64,000 bases of DNA from the NCBI GenBank assembly GCA_033725935.1, contig MU867063.1, forward strand, positions 1,111,694-1,175,693, given 5' to 3'. Source of the DNA: Cladorrhinum sp. PSN259 (lineage: Eukaryota; Ascomycota; Sordariomycetes; Sordariales; Podosporaceae). The position numbers and the translations under genes were made by a program. This document shows positions 20,131 to 31,842 of the stretch, piece after piece; position 1 is the first letter of the stretch; each line of letters starts with the position of its first letter. The notes below the pieces were generated by a model that did no database searches, was not told where the DNA came from, and saw nothing but the letters and a program-made list of their open reading frames with translations.

Positions 20131-21899
20131 TGAGCAAAAAAGCGACCAGCTCACTGGCAGTCGTGTATTTTTGCGTGTACAACAAACATATATCTATGAT
20201 ACCCCTCTCTATCATTCCACCATGTTGCTGCCTTGGCAACGGTTGCAGCGATTGCCACCCCTTTCCGACTTGTAGTGTTGACTAATTGTGTTTCAGAGCC
20301 TCTGCCCCTATCTTAATGTGTTCTGCTATTTCCCCCTTTGCCTCCAACCTCTCAAACAGCGTCTAGATACGATACGTCTCATTGCTTCACGCAATAGCTT
20401 TGAGACCACAGCGGGACGCGAGATTAAAGGCCCAGAGTAAGACCTGGGCTGTGCGCTCGTTCTCACAGAGCTGTTTTCCTCAGCTTTAGGACTAACGGAC
20501 TAAAGAACCGAGTACATACTATTATTACCCCAGATGTCTTGCGGATCGTTTCTTGTTGGCCACCCATGTCTTTTTCTAGAAGCTTTTGGGATGCGTGAAA
20601 TCTATCTATCGCCCCTGAAGATCCATGCTTACGTCACGTAGGAACATCTCAACCCGGCTTGCCCCCGAGTGGCTCTGATCACGGCACGGCAGAAGCAGAT
20701 TGCTGTCCAACGGCAACAGCAAATCACGTCTGCTCACGGCTCAGGGACAGGCGAAAGAGCCAATACTGTGCAGTTTCCAGAGTGGCCGGCGGGTCCAATG
20801 GGTTGCATCAAGGGACACTCATAGAGATGCCGAGACGCAAACACATGCAGGTGCCGTAGTGGGAGATTTCTTCCCTACCCTCTCGTGTCCTAGATCGGAG
20901 GTAACTAGTGATTTGCAACGAGCAATGAACAACACATGAAAGCTTGCAGATGCTGCGGTTTGGCGACATTGCAAAGGTGCTCTATCCTCCCATCAAGCGG
21001 AAGGAAGCTTGGGAGGTAGACGGACAGGAACAGGCTAATATCACAGTCTTCATCGGTGCGCGATTTTACTGGTGATGTTGTTTGATGGGTTCCTCTACGT
21101 TTTACTCTTTTCGTGGACCCCTCTTCCTGTCGAGCATCGGCGATGTGATTTCGTTGCATGAGAAGCGTGACTGGGCCGGAGAGACCCGCACCCATGTTAT
21201 GCTCTTCAAGGTGGAGATGCTGGGAGCTAGTGAACAAGAAAATGGGACTTGACCGCAACTTTGGACAAGTTGCGGTGCGAGACTAGCACGCCACCCCTCC
21301 CTCCATGCAGACGTCTTGCGTCCTGCGAGTGCGAGTGGTTGGCGGCCTCGGCCAGCAATTCCGGCACATCCAAAACCAACGGTGTGTTGCTGCTCGGTCA
21401 ATTGCATGTTTTGGTTTGACGGATGGCAGATGGCTGTGCCATGCGATCAAAACCACACAAGCAGACGGGAGGATCGGGAAGCCGTCAGTCATGGCCACGA
21501 CGACCGTCATAATGGACAGTGATTATTTTGTAAAGAGCCCATATAGTGAGTTGATGGGATGTACGGATAGGGTCGGGTGATTCCATATGTAGACCTTCGG
21601 TAGGTTTCTTCTTACCAATATGGCAGGTATCTTTTTTTAAGTTGATGGAGGCTGGTTGTTGCCAGGTTTCCAGTAGGATCCATCAAAATTTTTCACATCT
21701 GATTCCGCATTTTATGGGTCTTTTTTGGCGTGGCCACCACACGCAGACACACCGTCGTGGAGGGTTTTTTTGTGCTGGGCAAATCCTGCTTTGGTGGTCG
21801 AAAAAAATACGGCGTGCCGAGCACAAAGCCCTCCCGCCTTTCCCCACCAAGACCACTGCGAGCCCCTCGATTATTAAGTTGCGCAACGCCAGCTTCGAA
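20131..21899. other. Gene-free region between CYM1 and the ODC leader
   Basis: 1.8 kb without a supportable gene. It includes the CYM1 3' end and presumably distal promoter elements of the ornithine decarboxylase gene. Short open frames on both strands overlap and resemble no family. No RNA gene is recognised. Confidence 0.45.
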
Positions 21900-22028
21900 A
21901 CTTCTACCACCCATCCTTAACTCTTTCCCCTTTTTCCACGAATTCTCTCTCAACAGCTGTCTCGTTCCTCAGAACAACCACCTTCCTCCTCTCGTCAATC
22001 GAAGATCGTATTCGCAAACTTGCCGCGA

Positions 22029-22961
22029 ATGCACCTTCTTCCGCACGTCTAGCCAAGCAACAAGCTTTTTTTCCTGTAAGTCATATCCGACAAGCTGGCA
22101 CACTTCAACCTTTTTTTTTTTTTACCAAATTCCACGCAACCTCCCTTCTGTGTTGCTGCTTTTGCTTGTGCTCCTCATGCAAAGGGAGTTCCCAAACTCT
22201 GGGGGAAGTGCCGCGCTGTCTTCCTCGTGACCGCAACTCCCCACGCGCATTCCACATTTTGCAGCCCGCCGCCGCGCCGCGCTGCATGTGGCAAGCTGCT
22301 AAGGATTTGCGATCGATCGCGAAAAAGAATAGGAGTTGCACCCCCCGCACCCCATCCGATGGGACCTCCAACATGACAATTCTTTATTCGCAATGCCAAC
22401 GTCCAGGATGCTGACCTTTTCACTGCTCTAGCCCGCCTCACCCTCGGCTTCGCCCGACTGCCTTTGGTCTTCTCAAAGGCACCCCGCGTCACTACGGCTT
22501 CCTCGGCCGTCAAGCTCGTTTCAGACCAAGATTTCAGCCACCGACAAACCTTCCATATCATCAACTGCGTCCCGCCACCTGCTGAGGTCGTATAAGGAAC
22601 TGCAACTCTCCTTGTTCGACATCTCTTTCAACCAGGGCCCTCAGGACAACCACGACAACCACCTGCCGCATAGGACGAGTTGCGCGGTTCTTCCTCTAAC
22701 CGAGGAAGAGTCGACGAGGCCTCGTCAGACCTTTGAGGGACCAGTCTGCTACCTACACCGACCTCCCTAAGACCTACTTGAGCACTCAGTGCTAGAAAGA
22801 AACAAAAACAAAACATCCAACACCGACAACAAACTATTACCAGAGCTCCCCATATAAAGCTCCGAACCCCATTTGCTCGAGAAACTCCACCCCAGGTCCC
22901 CAAGCTTTCTCCACACGCGCGCATCTTCCCCGACTCGCTCACCCCACCGAAATCCAAGGAT
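22029..22961 (+). promoter_or_regulatory. Long 5' leader of ornithine decarboxylase with possible uORF and 5'-UTR intron
   Basis: The 530 nt from 22432 to 22961 contain no ATG at all, while the 356 nt before contain at least six. A GTAAGT donor at 22076 and a GCTGAC branch site with TAG acceptor ending at 22431 bracket those ATGs, suggesting a 5'-UTR intron at 22076-22431. A short upstream frame at 22029-22052 (MHLLPHV, then TAG) would precede it if transcription starts far enough upstream. Long leaders are known on fungal ornithine decarboxylase mRNAs. The transcription start is not visible, so this is inference from sequence. Confidence 0.55.
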
Positions 22962-24423
22962 ATGGTTATGCCGACTATTCTCACCGATCGCTTTGCATCA
23001 CTCGATTATACGGAATCAACGAATAATCATGTCTTTATGAAGAGCTACACCAATGGCTTTATTGAGCAACACCATCACCATGAACAACTGGAGAACCACC
23101 ATGTTGTCCCTGTGGCTAAGCAAATGATTGGCGAGGCTCTCCGCCAGCGCGTGGAGAACATTGATCACGAATCCTGCGAGGCCGGAGAGGAGGATACCTT
23201 CTTTGTGGCCGACCTTGGTGAGGTCTACCGCCAGCATCTCCGCTGGAAGCTGAATCTGCCCCGCGTCAAGCCCTTCTACGGTACGTTTCTGATGTTTCTT
23301 GCCGCATGTGATTACACAAGCTAACACACGAACAGCTGTCAAGTGCAACCCGGACCCCAAGCTCCTGCAGCTGCTGTCCGCCCTCGGCACCGGCTTCGAC
23401 TGCGCCTCCAAGGCCGAAATTGAGCAGGTCCTCAACCTGGGAGTTGACCCCTCCCGCATCATCTATGCGCAGCCCTGCAAGACCAATTCGTACTTGCGCT
23501 TTGTCGCCAACCAGGGGGTCCGCCAGATGACCTTTGACAATGCCGACGAGCTCCGCAAGATCGCCCGCTTCTACCCCGGAGCCGAGCTGTATCTGCGCAT
23601 CCTTACCGACGACACTTCTTCTCTCTGCCGTCTGAGCATGAAGTTTGGCGCTTCGCTTGACTCTACCGACAACCTCTTGGCCCTCGCACGCGAGCTCGGT
23701 CTCAACGTCGTTGGAGTGAGCTTCCACGTCGGCTCGGGCGCCTCTGACCCGCGGGCCTTCCTCAAGGCCGTTCAGGACGCCCACGTGGTCTTCCAGCAGG
23801 CCGCTTCTTATGGATACTCACTTCACACCCTTGATGTCGGAGGAGGATTCTGCAGCGACGAGACGTTCGAGCAGATGGCTGGCGTTCTGCGCCTCGCCCT
23901 TGACGAGTACTTCCCTGCTCACTCTGGAATCAGCCTGATCGCCGAGCCCGGCCGTTTCTACGCCTCGGCCGCTTTCACTCTGGCCTGCAACATTATTGCT
24001 CGCCGCACCATCCAGGGCACCGAGTTCGTCAACAATGGCACCATGACCCCTGACGCCAGTTACATGGTCTATATCAACGATGGTCTGTACGGCAACTTCA
24101 GCAGCATCATGTTTGACCACCAGCACCCTGTTGCCAAGGTGCTTCGCGCCAACGGTCAGACTCTGTATCATACTGCCGCCGCCGATGCCACCAATGACGA
24201 TGGAATTGAGTACAGCATCTGGGGCCCTACCTGCGACGGTATTGATCGCATCACCGAGAGCATCCGGTTCCCTGTCGTGCTCGACGTTGGCGACTGGCTG
24301 TACTTTGAGGACATGGGCGCCTATACCAAGTGCTCTGCTACGACCTTTAATGGCTTTTCCAACGAGCACGATGTCATCTATGTCTGCAGCGAACCTGGTG
24401 CCCGGGCCCTGCTGGGACTTTAG
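22962..24423 (+). CDS. Ornithine decarboxylase
   Basis: PLP-dependent group IV decarboxylase that converts ornithine to putrescine, the first and rate-limiting step of polyamine synthesis in the cytosol. Exons 22962-23280 and 23336-24423 with a 55-nt intron (GTACGT donor, ctaac branch). Product 468 aa. The intron falls inside the conserved KPFYAVKCN box and splicing restores it, placing the PLP lysine at about residue 109. Further motifs are HVGSG, DVGGGF, EPGRFY, the catalytic cysteine in WGPTCDGID (about residue 406) and DWLYFEDMGAYT. The N-terminal ~90 residues are His- and acid-rich and variable, as in other fungal enzymes. Two close ATGs (22962 and 22968) could both serve. The unusual leader upstream suggests translational control. 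The fungal gene is known as spe-1 or SPE1 in model species. Confidence 0.96.
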
Positions 24424-25880
24424 AGCGAAGTCCTTTGAATGAAGAGGAGGTTATAAAAATGGACATAGAGAGATAGAAGACTTTCGCTTCTTAATTGCTA
24501 TTCGCTACTTTAGTACTGCCTTGCATTTTTGGGTGTTGTGGAAGGCTTGAGCTTGTGCTCCAGCGATTATCGTACGCAGGCAGTCAAAAACAATAGATAT
24601 ACATTGTCCTATAATTGTGTTCTTGTGTATGTTTGTGGGATCTCTTGGCAATCTGATGTTTCGTTTGTGTATACACAAAGATGAGGTATGACGTCAGGAT
24701 TATTAGATTTTAGTAGATGGGACGATGAAGGGCAGGTACTCCGTGGATTCCGCTGGGATGACGGTGCTGAGTTCCGAAGAGATAAGAAATTGGGAGACGG
24801 ACGATGAAACCAGTTTGTCTCTTGTTTGTTGGGAAAGTTTGTTTGAGATAACTGGATGTCTGTAGTTCATGGGCCGCTGCTGCAGGAAGGGTTTGGGATG
24901 CTACCCGATGGCGACGCAAAGTAGATCACTATCACACATATCCTTTCCCTTTATGGATTATTCTGACTTTAGGTTTTTGGGGGGATTGGAGAGGGAGGAA
25001 ACACTGGATGGGCAACGGCAGGCGAATCAGAGGTGGGGATTTGAGCCCGTGTTTGTACTTTGTACACTATCTTTGATATATTTCTTTTTTCTGAGACCTC
25101 GGACAAAGTGGTCGAGTGACCTCGTGACCTTTTTTTCCCCCTTGCATTTCTCTCATTCACATGTATCTTTCCCGCTTGACGCGGGTATTCATTTTTTTAT
25201 TTTTTTTATTTTTTTAAAACTCAACATCCGACTTTTCGAGGTTTTTGCTTTGTACGACTTCAAAGTTTGGGTCAACGGAAGCTGGCAGGCAGGCAGGCAT
25301 CCTCTAAGCAGTACGGATAAGTTTTCCGTTTGCCTAACCTGCTTTTTCTTTGTACGACCAAGTACTCGCATCTACCCCACGGCAAGGCAAGAGGTGTTTG
25401 GCCTATTGAGTGTCGCGTGATTTTACTTTTATTCTGTGGATTGGGGGTCAGGCTGGGGAGTACATATTAGCTGTCAGGTTTTCTTGTGTGGTGTTATACA
25501 AGTGAAGTGGTTGGGTGGGCAGTTGAGACAAACGGGCGGAATACAAGGAAGGAGGGGGGGTTGGTTACCTTATTCTCAGCCAATTTCCTTTTTTAATTCT
25601 ACTTCTTTGCTCTTTCTTACTCAACTGAAATTTCTTGATATTCTTGGAAAGAGTAATGGATTTTCTGACAAAAGAAGAGGTACCATCATTATCGTTCCCT
25701 TTCCAAGAACCAAAAAAAAAAAGACAAGTCTGATACCCAAAAACGAAGTTCCAACTTACACCATTAGCACAATCGCATACGAGCAACCCAAATCACAGTG
25801 CACACACCACCATCATCCCAATCATCATAATACAATATAACCACTCTTCATTCCTCCTCGAACCATAGATCTTTTCAAAA
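24424..25880. other. Intergenic region, ornithine decarboxylase / PRPP synthetase
   Basis: 1.5 kb including the decarboxylase 3' end and the PRPP synthetase promoter and leader. It is AT- and pyrimidine-rich, with T-runs around 25192-25218 and an A10 run near 25710. A GGTACTCCGTGG word lies at 24735-24746. Open frames here are low-complexity. Confidence 0.5.
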
Positions 25881-27269
25881 ATGGTCCGCAACATCGCCCT
25901 CCTCTCGGGCTCCTCCCACCCCAACTTCTCGCAATCCCTCTCCCAGCTGCTAGGCATCCCCTCCCCCGCATCCCGAATCCTGGGTAAATTTTCCTCGGGG
26001 GAATCCCGCTGCGAAATACAGGACTCGGTCCGAGGTAAAGACGTCTTCATAATCCAAACCTTTGGCGTGGGGACGGGACAGGATAAAGTGAACGATTATC
26101 TCGTCGAGCTGCTCATCATGATAAGCGCGTGCAAGACGGGCAGCGCGAAGAGGGTGACTGCCGTCCTGCCGCTGTTTCCTTACAGCAGGCAGCCTGATGC
26201 TTCTTGGAGCGCCGTTGGAGCTCCGAAGGGGACTAATAATACGGGTTCGGGTACGGGTAAAGGGGAAGAGGGAAAGAAAAAGAAAGAGTGGACTTTTGAG
26301 AGCGTTCCTGTTACGCCCGGGTTGGCCGAGAGGACAAAAGGGTTGGTGGATTTGGGAGATGGGGAGGAGGGCATTATTTTTCCTGCAAAGCAGCAGCAGC
26401 AGCAACAGCCAGAGGGTATTCTGCAAGAAACAATAACTTATACGACGCACGATTACGAGAATCCTACCCTGATGATGGCTCTGAATACTACCACTTCTCA
26501 GAGTAAATCTGGTGGCGGAAGAGGAGGGTTCTACAAACAGTGGATGGCGCAGAGCGGGAGTCTGGTGGCTGACCTCTTGACCTGCGCCGGGGCGGATAGG
26601 GTCCTGACGTGCGATTTGCACGAGAGTACCTACCAGGGGTTTTTTGACATTCCGGTTGATAATTTGTTTGCTAGGCCGCTTCTGAAGCAGTATATCGAGT
26701 ATAATATTTTGCCGGAGTACAAGGGTCAGGAAGGGGGAGTAGGGGAAGGAAAAGTTGTTATTGTTTCTCCTGATGCCGGTGGAGCGAAGAGGGCGAGTGC
26801 GATCGCTGATGGTTTGAGTTTGGGTTTTGCGTTGATACATAAGGAGAGGAGGGCGCCTAATAAGTTTACGAGTTCTGGTGGGACTTTGGGGAATTCAGCA
26901 GGGGCGGCGGCAACGACGAACAAGGCGACGATGATGCTTGTGGGAGATGTGGCGGATAGGGTGTGTATTCTGATTGATGATTTGGCTGATACGGCGAATA
27001 CCATCACGAGGGCGGCAAAGTTGTTGAAGAGGGAAGGCGCTACGAAAGTAATTGCGCTCTTGACGCATGGGATATTTAGTGGCGATGCTATTGAGAGGAT
27101 TAATGCTTCGGCGCTGGATAAGGTTGTCGTTACGAATACCATTGCTCAGGGGGAGCATTGTGCGGCTTGCCCCAAGTTGGAAGTGTTGGATATGAGTCCG
27201 ATGTTTGCTGAGGCTATTAGGAGGGTTCATCATGGGGAGAGCATCAGTGTTTTGTTTCAGTATGATTGA
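25881..27269 (+). CDS. Ribose-phosphate pyrophosphokinase, Prs1-type with insertion
   Basis: PRPP synthetase: ribose 5-phosphate + ATP gives PRPP, the precursor for purines, pyrimidines, histidine and tryptophan. Single exon, 462 aa against ~320 for the plain enzyme. The fold is recognisable from FSSGESRCEIQDSVRG, FPYSRQPD (residues ~99-106), VLTCDLHESTYQGFFDIPVDNL, IVSPDAGGAKRA and the PRPP-binding loop VCILIDDLADTANTI (about 359-373). The end is ESISVLFQYD. Between RQPD and the DLLTCAGAD strand lies ~110 extra residues (about 107-215): Gly/Lys-rich, then a poly-Gln run encoded by CAG repeats, then Ser/Gly-rich. Yeast Prs1 carries a comparable non-homologous region used in complex assembly and cell-wall signalling. 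Another short insertion follows HKERRAPNKF. The change of Asp to Pro in the usual RQD is notable. Confidence 0.93.
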   Translation: MVRNIALLSGSSHPNFSQSLSQLLGIPSPASRILGKFSSGESRCEIQDSVRGKDVFIIQTFGVGTGQDKVNDYLVELLIMISACKTGSAKRVTAVLPLFPYSRQPDASWSAVGAPKGTNNTGSGTGKGEEGKKKKEWTFESVPVTPGLAERTKGLVDLGDGEEGIIFPAKQQQQQQPEGILQETITYTTHDYENPTLMMALNTTTSQSKSGGGRGGFYKQWMAQSGSLVADLLTCAGADRVLTCDLHESTYQGFFDIPVDNLFARPLLKQYIEYNILPEYKGQEGGVGEGKVVIVSPDAGGAKRASAIADGLSLGFALIHKERRAPNKFTSSGGTLGNSAGAAATTNKATMMLVGDVADRVCILIDDLADTANTITRAAKLLKREGATKVIALLTHGIFSGDAIERINASALDKVVVTNTIAQGEHCAACPKLEVLDMSPMFAEAIRRVHHGESISVLFQYD

Positions 27270-29917
27270 GGATGATATCTCTCAAAGGGAAGGACTCTTG
27301 GATTTGGGAAAGAATTGGAAAACCACACGGTATTGGAAAAAGGATTATTTGGATTCACAGTCTATTTGAGAATAATGAGAGACATGCCTTTACCAAAAGC
27401 ATGCAATTCACCCCCTAACTCCATCCCTCTCCACCGGTATTATATCCTTGTTCACATTATTTCCCACCACCACTACGCGGCGGCGGCGGCATACTCAAAT
27501 CCAAATGACTAAAACTAGCCAAACCACTCTGATCATAAACCGCCCTGTGTGCTTGTACTTGTAGTCCTCTCATCCCCACAATCCGCCCATGACTCTTAAC
27601 AACGGGCGCCACTCTCGCTCCTCTCCTCAAGCTCCTCCTCATATTTCCAACGTCCACGTCGACCCCGAAGGGTTACGCAGTGGGAGTTCTGGAGTCTCAA
27701 GACGGTTTGCGCGAAGATGCTCAGTAATATTATCGTCCATAATTGCAAAAGAGTCGAACCTGGGGCAAGGGTCAATCACGCCAAAGCCACGGCCAGAGGA
27801 TACCATGGCGGAAAGACGGCCTGGGAATTCGACTTTAATTCAGCCATCTTGATGGTCATTGTGGACGAGCTAGGCTTTCCAGAATAACGTCGCCGTTTCA
27901 TATTACCAGTGGAAAGAGGTGTTAGCCTCAGCTATATTTTTTGCCTGCAGATTTGCCGCGGGGGCAAGTAACGATGTGCGATTGGAGTTGGATCGAAACG
28001 CCTGTATGCATATCAACTCATAAAGTGCACATAAATGGATGTACAGAATATAACGAACAACATCAGGAGTTCTCCAATGACAACAAACAACTGGTCTTGA
28101 AGGGTCAACGATTGGGATTGTTTAGTACGACACAGCAGTTGGGTGGTACAAAATCTTTGGACTACAAAAAACATGCATAAAGTTAATTGGTGTTGGTTGG
28201 TTTGGGTCGTGTACCCCATCGTGCCCATGCACCTGTCAGCCCAAGAGTGTGGTTTGGGAAGTCTTGGCTCTGGAGATCTCTGGTTCCCCGCCATCGTGAG
28301 GAAAAAAAAGAAAAAAAAGGAAAGAAAAAAAAAAGAGGAGAAAGGAGGGCTGCACGACATTCCCAAGCGCTGGTGCAATTCCTTTGATCCAAACAATTAT
28401 CGTTCCATTGCTCTGGATGCACGTGCGACTACGGGACACTGCGGTAGGGTTGTAGTACAACCACCCCCTTGCTTCGATTTAATATGTACCATCCACCTCC
28501 TTGCCGCTTTCTCAGTGTTGTTGATTTTCCAGGTTTTATGTGTTGTTGTGTTGTCTTCAACGTGTTGTTCATGATGAAGAAACTGACAGGGGCTCGAATG
28601 AGCTAAACGCGACCAAGACGCGTGGATGCCTGCCAGAACGCGTCTTCAAGAAAGCTTGGTGGGCGGACCCCTTGCTCGGTTGACCCACTCTCCCACCGTC
28701 ACCCCTCCGCCAAGTCAGCCAGTAGGAGATTTCCCAGCGCCATGATTCTGAACCACAGAAACAAAACAACAACACTGACCAAATCTGGCGTGCGGCAAAG
28801 GGAGACAGACACATCTCACACGGAAAACAAACATCGCGAATGAATGAATATAGATAAACCTTTGTTTACGGCGGTAAGAAAGACATGGAGGACGGAGAAT
28901 GGATGAGCCTCAGGGAGGACGGGAGGGGTTGGCGTTTGCATCATTATTGGTTTTATTTCCATGTTGAAAGTGAAGGGATAGACTTAGGTATACTCCGTAC
29001 CTCGTGATCAAAAATGAATCCAGCCTCCCAAAGTCATGGAAAATATAGAACAAAGGTTAGAACTGTAAAAATGTCTACCAAAAAAAAAAAGCCTCAGACC
29101 GTCAATCGCATTCCAGTCATGGGTTCGCTTTTTTGGTGGTGTTGCAGTTCCCAGGTTGGTCTTAGGCGCCGCCAAGCTTTCACCGTTTGACGGGAGTCTT
29201 GTTTGGGTGGCCCGTGCGATGCCAGGGTTCTCGCTTGTTTGAAATCGGCTAATCAGCGGCTTAGCGCGTTGAGCCCGCCGCGCTGCTGTCTCCTTGCTGT
29301 GGTGTTGCTGTGCTGTGTGCGCTTCTTCTGGAGGTTCCCGTCACCTAGAGGGCGGCGGGCGCCCGGTTCACCTACAACGCCTTCCCGTCCATGCTTCTCT
29401 CCCATCCAACCTCATTCAACCATTTCCCATCACCACACGCCGACCCCCGAGTTGCGACTTTCCCAGTCCGATCTTTCCAACTTTTTAGCGGTACTGCACT
29501 TCAACCACTTGGCGACAACTTTGGAGGATTTAACACGTCGGTTTTATCGAGCTTGGTCAATCCACTTCTGTCAACAGCTCCGTCGTGTCGCTTGTTGTCG
29601 CTCTGTCGCCCCGCCACCCACGGATTGTTGTCGGCCAAGACTTCGAGAAACAGCCACGACAACTGCGAATAGGCACGCCAGAATAGCCCCTCGCCAGCGT
29701 GTTAATGGGGAAACTGCTTATTGGCGATATTGTGCAAGCAAAAACCCGTGTTACGAATTATTTCAGCGACTGTCGACTTTGCGATCAGCCAACGCAGCTT
29801 GCACGATTAACTCCCTGAGACGTCACGACCGTGCGAACCGTGTCAATCGCCAAAAACACGCAGAAGTCAATTAAATCGCATTCAAACTCGCACCGTTTTA
29901 ACTAGTCGCGTGACGAG
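27270..29917. other. 2.6-kb region between PRPP synthetase and CDH1
   Basis: Holds the PRPP synthetase 3' end and the CDH1 promoter and long leader. A purine tract lies at 28297-28348. Around 27457-27860 open frames exist on both strands (minus frames without an ATG in the downstream part; a plus ATG frame at 27589-27852), but I cannot support a gene. The open frame 29203-29874 starts only with TTG. An (GGC)n run lies near 27479-27490. Confidence 0.45.
29705..29818 (+). promoter_or_regulatory. Possible upstream open frame in the CDH1 leader
   Basis: An ATG at 29705 opens a 37-codon frame (MGKLLIGDIVQAK...) ending in TGA 99 nt before the CDH1 start. If the transcript begins upstream of it, it could reduce CDH1 translation. 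The transcription start is unknown. Confidence 0.35.
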
Positions 29918-31842
29918 ATGGGAATAAACGGCGACGTTTCCAGCGGCGCCGCCATATCCGCCGCCATGAAGCGATCCATTCCAGAAGCCAGTCCTTCGGT
30001 TGCGAGCAATGCTCGGCATTCAACCCCCCCACCTAGGTTACCGCCTCCCGAGACGCAGAGAAATGAACACCGAAATGGGGAGAGCGCAAGGTACGGGAGG
30101 ATAGGTTCAAGATCTGTGGATCTGACAGGTCTCGACGCTGTCGACAGCGCATTGAGAAGAGAAATTAGCCGGCAACAAAGGGATAGCACCCCAGGAGCAA
30201 GTCCGCATAGGAAGCGGCAAAGAATCAACGGGGACCGGTATGTTTTGCCAGACGCCCTCATGCCAAACAAAACGCTAACTCTACTCTGCAGCTTTATTCC
30301 AAGTCGCTCAGGTCAAGATTTACAAGCCAGTTTTAGTCTATTACATGAAGATGGGTCGCCTGCGACACCAGCCAGGCAGAAGAAGCGAACCCCTCATGGC
30401 GAACTTCACTATCAAAAGAGTAAGCTGTATCCACACCACCTCTTCCGTAATCACATACTAACACATCTTTTACAGCCGAGGAAGCCAATAGAACCTTCTC
30501 CCATCTCCTTAGGAATGAGATGTTTGAGGGCTCAATACCAACAGGCTCTCCATCAACAATGTCTTCAGACCCAAGAGTACCAAACCGTGGAAGATCAGGC
30601 ACCCCACCAAGCGGACCAGCACCACCTCTACCGGCACTCACGCCATCAACACCCCACAAAAATCTATTCCAATATGTCTCACCAAGGCACAGCATACCAG
30701 GGCATCTCACACCATCACGGACCCCGCAAAGTCGACATAATCCTAACTTGGACACCAGATCAGAAGTGTATAGCCTATCACCAGTAAGGTACAGAAGCCA
30801 GCAGTTGCTTCTAAGTCCAAGGCGTCAACCGAGAGCAGTCTCAAAAGTACCTTACAAGGTTCTCGACGCACCAGAACTAGCAGATGATTTCTATCTCAAC
30901 CTGGTAGACTGGGGCAACGCCAACGTTCTAGGCGTAGGGTTAGGGTCAAGCGTGTACATGTGGAACGCCCAAACGAGCAGAGTCAATAAGCTCTGCACGT
31001 TGGAAGACGACATTGTGACGAGCGTTTCTTGGATTCAAAAGGGGACGCACATCGCCATTGGAACCAACAAAGGGTTGGTGCAGATTTGGGACGCTGAGCG
31101 ACAACGGAGACTGAGGACGATGGTCGGACACACGGCACGGGTCGGCGCTCTGGCGTGGAATACGCACATTCTCACGTCGGGATCTAGGGACAGGTCGATA
31201 TACCACCGGGACGTTCGGGCGCCGGATCCGTGGCTCAAGAAGCTTGTCGGACACAAGCAGGAAGTTTGTGGGCTCAAGTGGAACTGTGAGGATGGACAGC
31301 TGGCCAGCGGCGGCAACGACAACAAGTTGATGGTCTGGGATAAGTTGTCAGATTCTCCACTCTTTAAATTTGCAGATCACACGGCTGCCGTCAAGGCGAT
31401 TGCGTGGAGCCCGCATCAGCGTGGATTGTTGGCGTCCGGCGGCGGTACGGCCGATCGTCGGATCATCTTTCATGATACGATGAGGGGGACGGTGGTCAAT
31501 GAGATTGACACGGGGAGTCAGGTGTGTAATCTGGCGTGGAGTAAAAACTCAAACGAGATTGTGAGCACGCACGGGTACAGCCAGAACCAGATTGTGGTGT
31601 GGAAGTACCCGTCCATGACGCAGGTCGCCAGCTTGACGGGACATACTTATCGAGTGCTGTACCTGGCTATGAGTCCGGACGGCAGGGTGGTTGTTACGGG
31701 AGCTGGTGACGAGACTCTCAGGTTTTGGAATGTCTTTGGGAAGAGACCGGGCATGAGGGGGGAGGATAGTGATGGAGTGAGCGCGGGTGGTGTTGGAGGG
31801 GCGGGGAGTATTAGGTTACAGGGGTTGGGAGTTATTAGGTGA
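29918..31842 (+). CDS. CDH1: APC/C activator, Cdh1/Fizzy-related WD40 protein
   Basis: Co-activator and substrate receptor of the anaphase-promoting complex in late mitosis and G1. Three exons, 29918-30237, 30292-30419 and 30476-31842, with introns of 54 and 56 nt, give 604 aa. The first splice creates the C-box DRFIPSR (residues 106-112) followed by SGQDL; the second joins to TEEANRTFSHLLRNEMF. VLDAPELADDFYLNLVDWG opens the seven-bladed WD40 propeller at about residue 277, with VYMWNAQT, GHTARVGALAW and GAGDETLRFWN visible. The protein ends in GVIR, the IR tail that docks on the APC/C. The Cdh1 (rather than Cdc20) identity rests on the overall N-terminal block and the IR end. A second in-frame ATG (29966, MKRSIPEAS) could be the start instead. 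Confidence 0.93.

Noticed and set aside
23266..24369. Two long minus frames inside ornithine decarboxylase
   Set aside because: Antisense shadows of a GC3-rich gene with no similarity of their own.
29203..29874. 223-codon plus frame just before CDH1
   Set aside because: It opens only with TTG, is Arg/Cys/Pro-rich as expected from random GC-rich leader DNA, and matches no family.
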